20,433 nt of DNA, taken from the NCBI GenBank assembly GCA_033557675.1, contig JAWQRM010000686.1:1-20433 (forward strand), in the 5' to 3' direction. The notes beneath the pieces were generated by a model that saw nothing but the letters and a program-made list of their open reading frames with translations, ran no database searches and had not been told where the DNA came from. The position numbers were made by a program, and so were the translations under genes. Shown piece after piece: positions 19,919 to 20,433 of this stretch. The stretch's first letter is position 1; each line of letters starts with the position of its first letter. The DNA is from Coptodactyla brooksi (taxonomy: Eukaryota > Arthropoda > Insecta > Coleoptera > Scarabaeidae).

Positions 19919-20433
19919 TTGTTTTCACTTAGACATTTGATGGCGACCAACAACTTTAAATAAGAAAATTAAAAAATTTGCTTTTTTTCTAAATATAACT
20001 TCATAAAACAATTTTTTCTTCATAGTTCGTTCTGTTGAACAACTCTCCCAGATATGTTGTCTTTAGAAAACATATTTAACAACAAAAGAAAGAAAATTTA
20101 TAATAATAGTGTTGCCATAACCTAACCGTTCCATGAAAGACAAGATAGGTTATGTTTATAGGTTATAGGTTATGTTGTTTATAGGTTATGTTGTTTTCAC
20201 TTTGACATTTAACAGTGATCAACATTACCAACCATTAAACAAGAGTTCTTTATTTCATAAAACTTTTTCTTCATAGTTGATTATGTTGAACAGCTCACCA
20301 AGATATACTGTCTTTAGATTACATATTTTACAACAAAAAAAAATTTATAATAATGTTGCCTTAACCTAACTGTTCCATGAAAGACCAAGTAGGTTTATAG
20401 GTTGTTATTCTCATTTTGATATTTGACAGTGAC
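19919..20433. repeat. Tandem repeat array, continuing off the right edge
   Basis: Unit starts at 19919, 20191 and about 20402, each marked by TTGTTTTCACTTTGACATTT-like sequence. Within the units TTCTTCATAGTT, TGTTGAACA, ATTTATAATAAT and GTTCCATGAAAGAC recur in the same order. Periods are about 272 and 211 bases, so the second unit has deletions. The first unit's end carries a small ATAGGTTATGTT run (20146-20192). It looks like a young satellite or a duplicated transposon segment; the third unit is cut by the window edge. Confidence 0.8.

Noticed and set aside
20126..20155. TGAAAGACA on the plus strand, equal to the first nine bases of miR-71
   Set aside because: It is on the opposite strand to the cluster, lies in a tandem repeat, diverges after base nine, and has no pre-miRNA stem of the right size.

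Overview
The window is about 70% A+T with short, split coding exons, GT/AG introns and many decayed transposons, so it is animal nuclear DNA. Five pre-miRNA hairpins of the miR-2/miR-13 family make it a protostome, and the HEAT-repeat phosphatase gene, mariner relics and overall layout fit an insect. I cannot name the order or species from sequence alone.

Layout. The far left (1-1680) shows no feature I can support. At 1681-2171 (+) lie the last two exons of a C2H2 zinc-finger gene whose 5' part is not recognisable here. A converging intergenic region (2172-5901) follows. From 14986 down to 5902 (-) are six exons of PPP4R1, the HEAT-repeat regulatory subunit 1 of protein phosphatase 4. The joins keep phase throughout and encode about 777 residues through the stop. 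The N-terminal exons are missing from the window. The last intron (6042-10306) carries a dead mariner with a duplicated 5' end, a TTAA-flanked MITE-like element, and a possible small plus-strand exon pair at 9196-9489. The 11204-13230 intron carries one copy of a dispersed repeat of about 1 kb.

From 14987 to the right edge no further PPP4R1 exon was found, so this is probably a very long upstream intron. Starting 131 bases upstream of the 14986 exon, and on the same strand, is a five-hairpin cluster in transcription order miR-2, miR-13a, miR-13b, miR-2, miR-2 (15724 down to 15118). This matches the conserved insect order except that no miR-71 is visible. Farther right are a doubtful minus-strand terminal exon pair (16441-16667), a second mariner relic (about 18256-18772), a second copy of the 1 kb repeat (18773-19752), and tandem repeats running off the window (19919-20433).

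Functionally the window pairs a PP4 scaffold gene with a miRNA cluster that is probably processed from its pre-mRNA. All the transposons lie in introns or intergenic DNA and all look inactive. I see no wholly new system. The most interesting points are the intronic miRNA cluster without a visible miR-71, the mariner with its first catalytic Asp changed to Ala and a duplicated end, and the unexplained small exons nested opposite PPP4R1.
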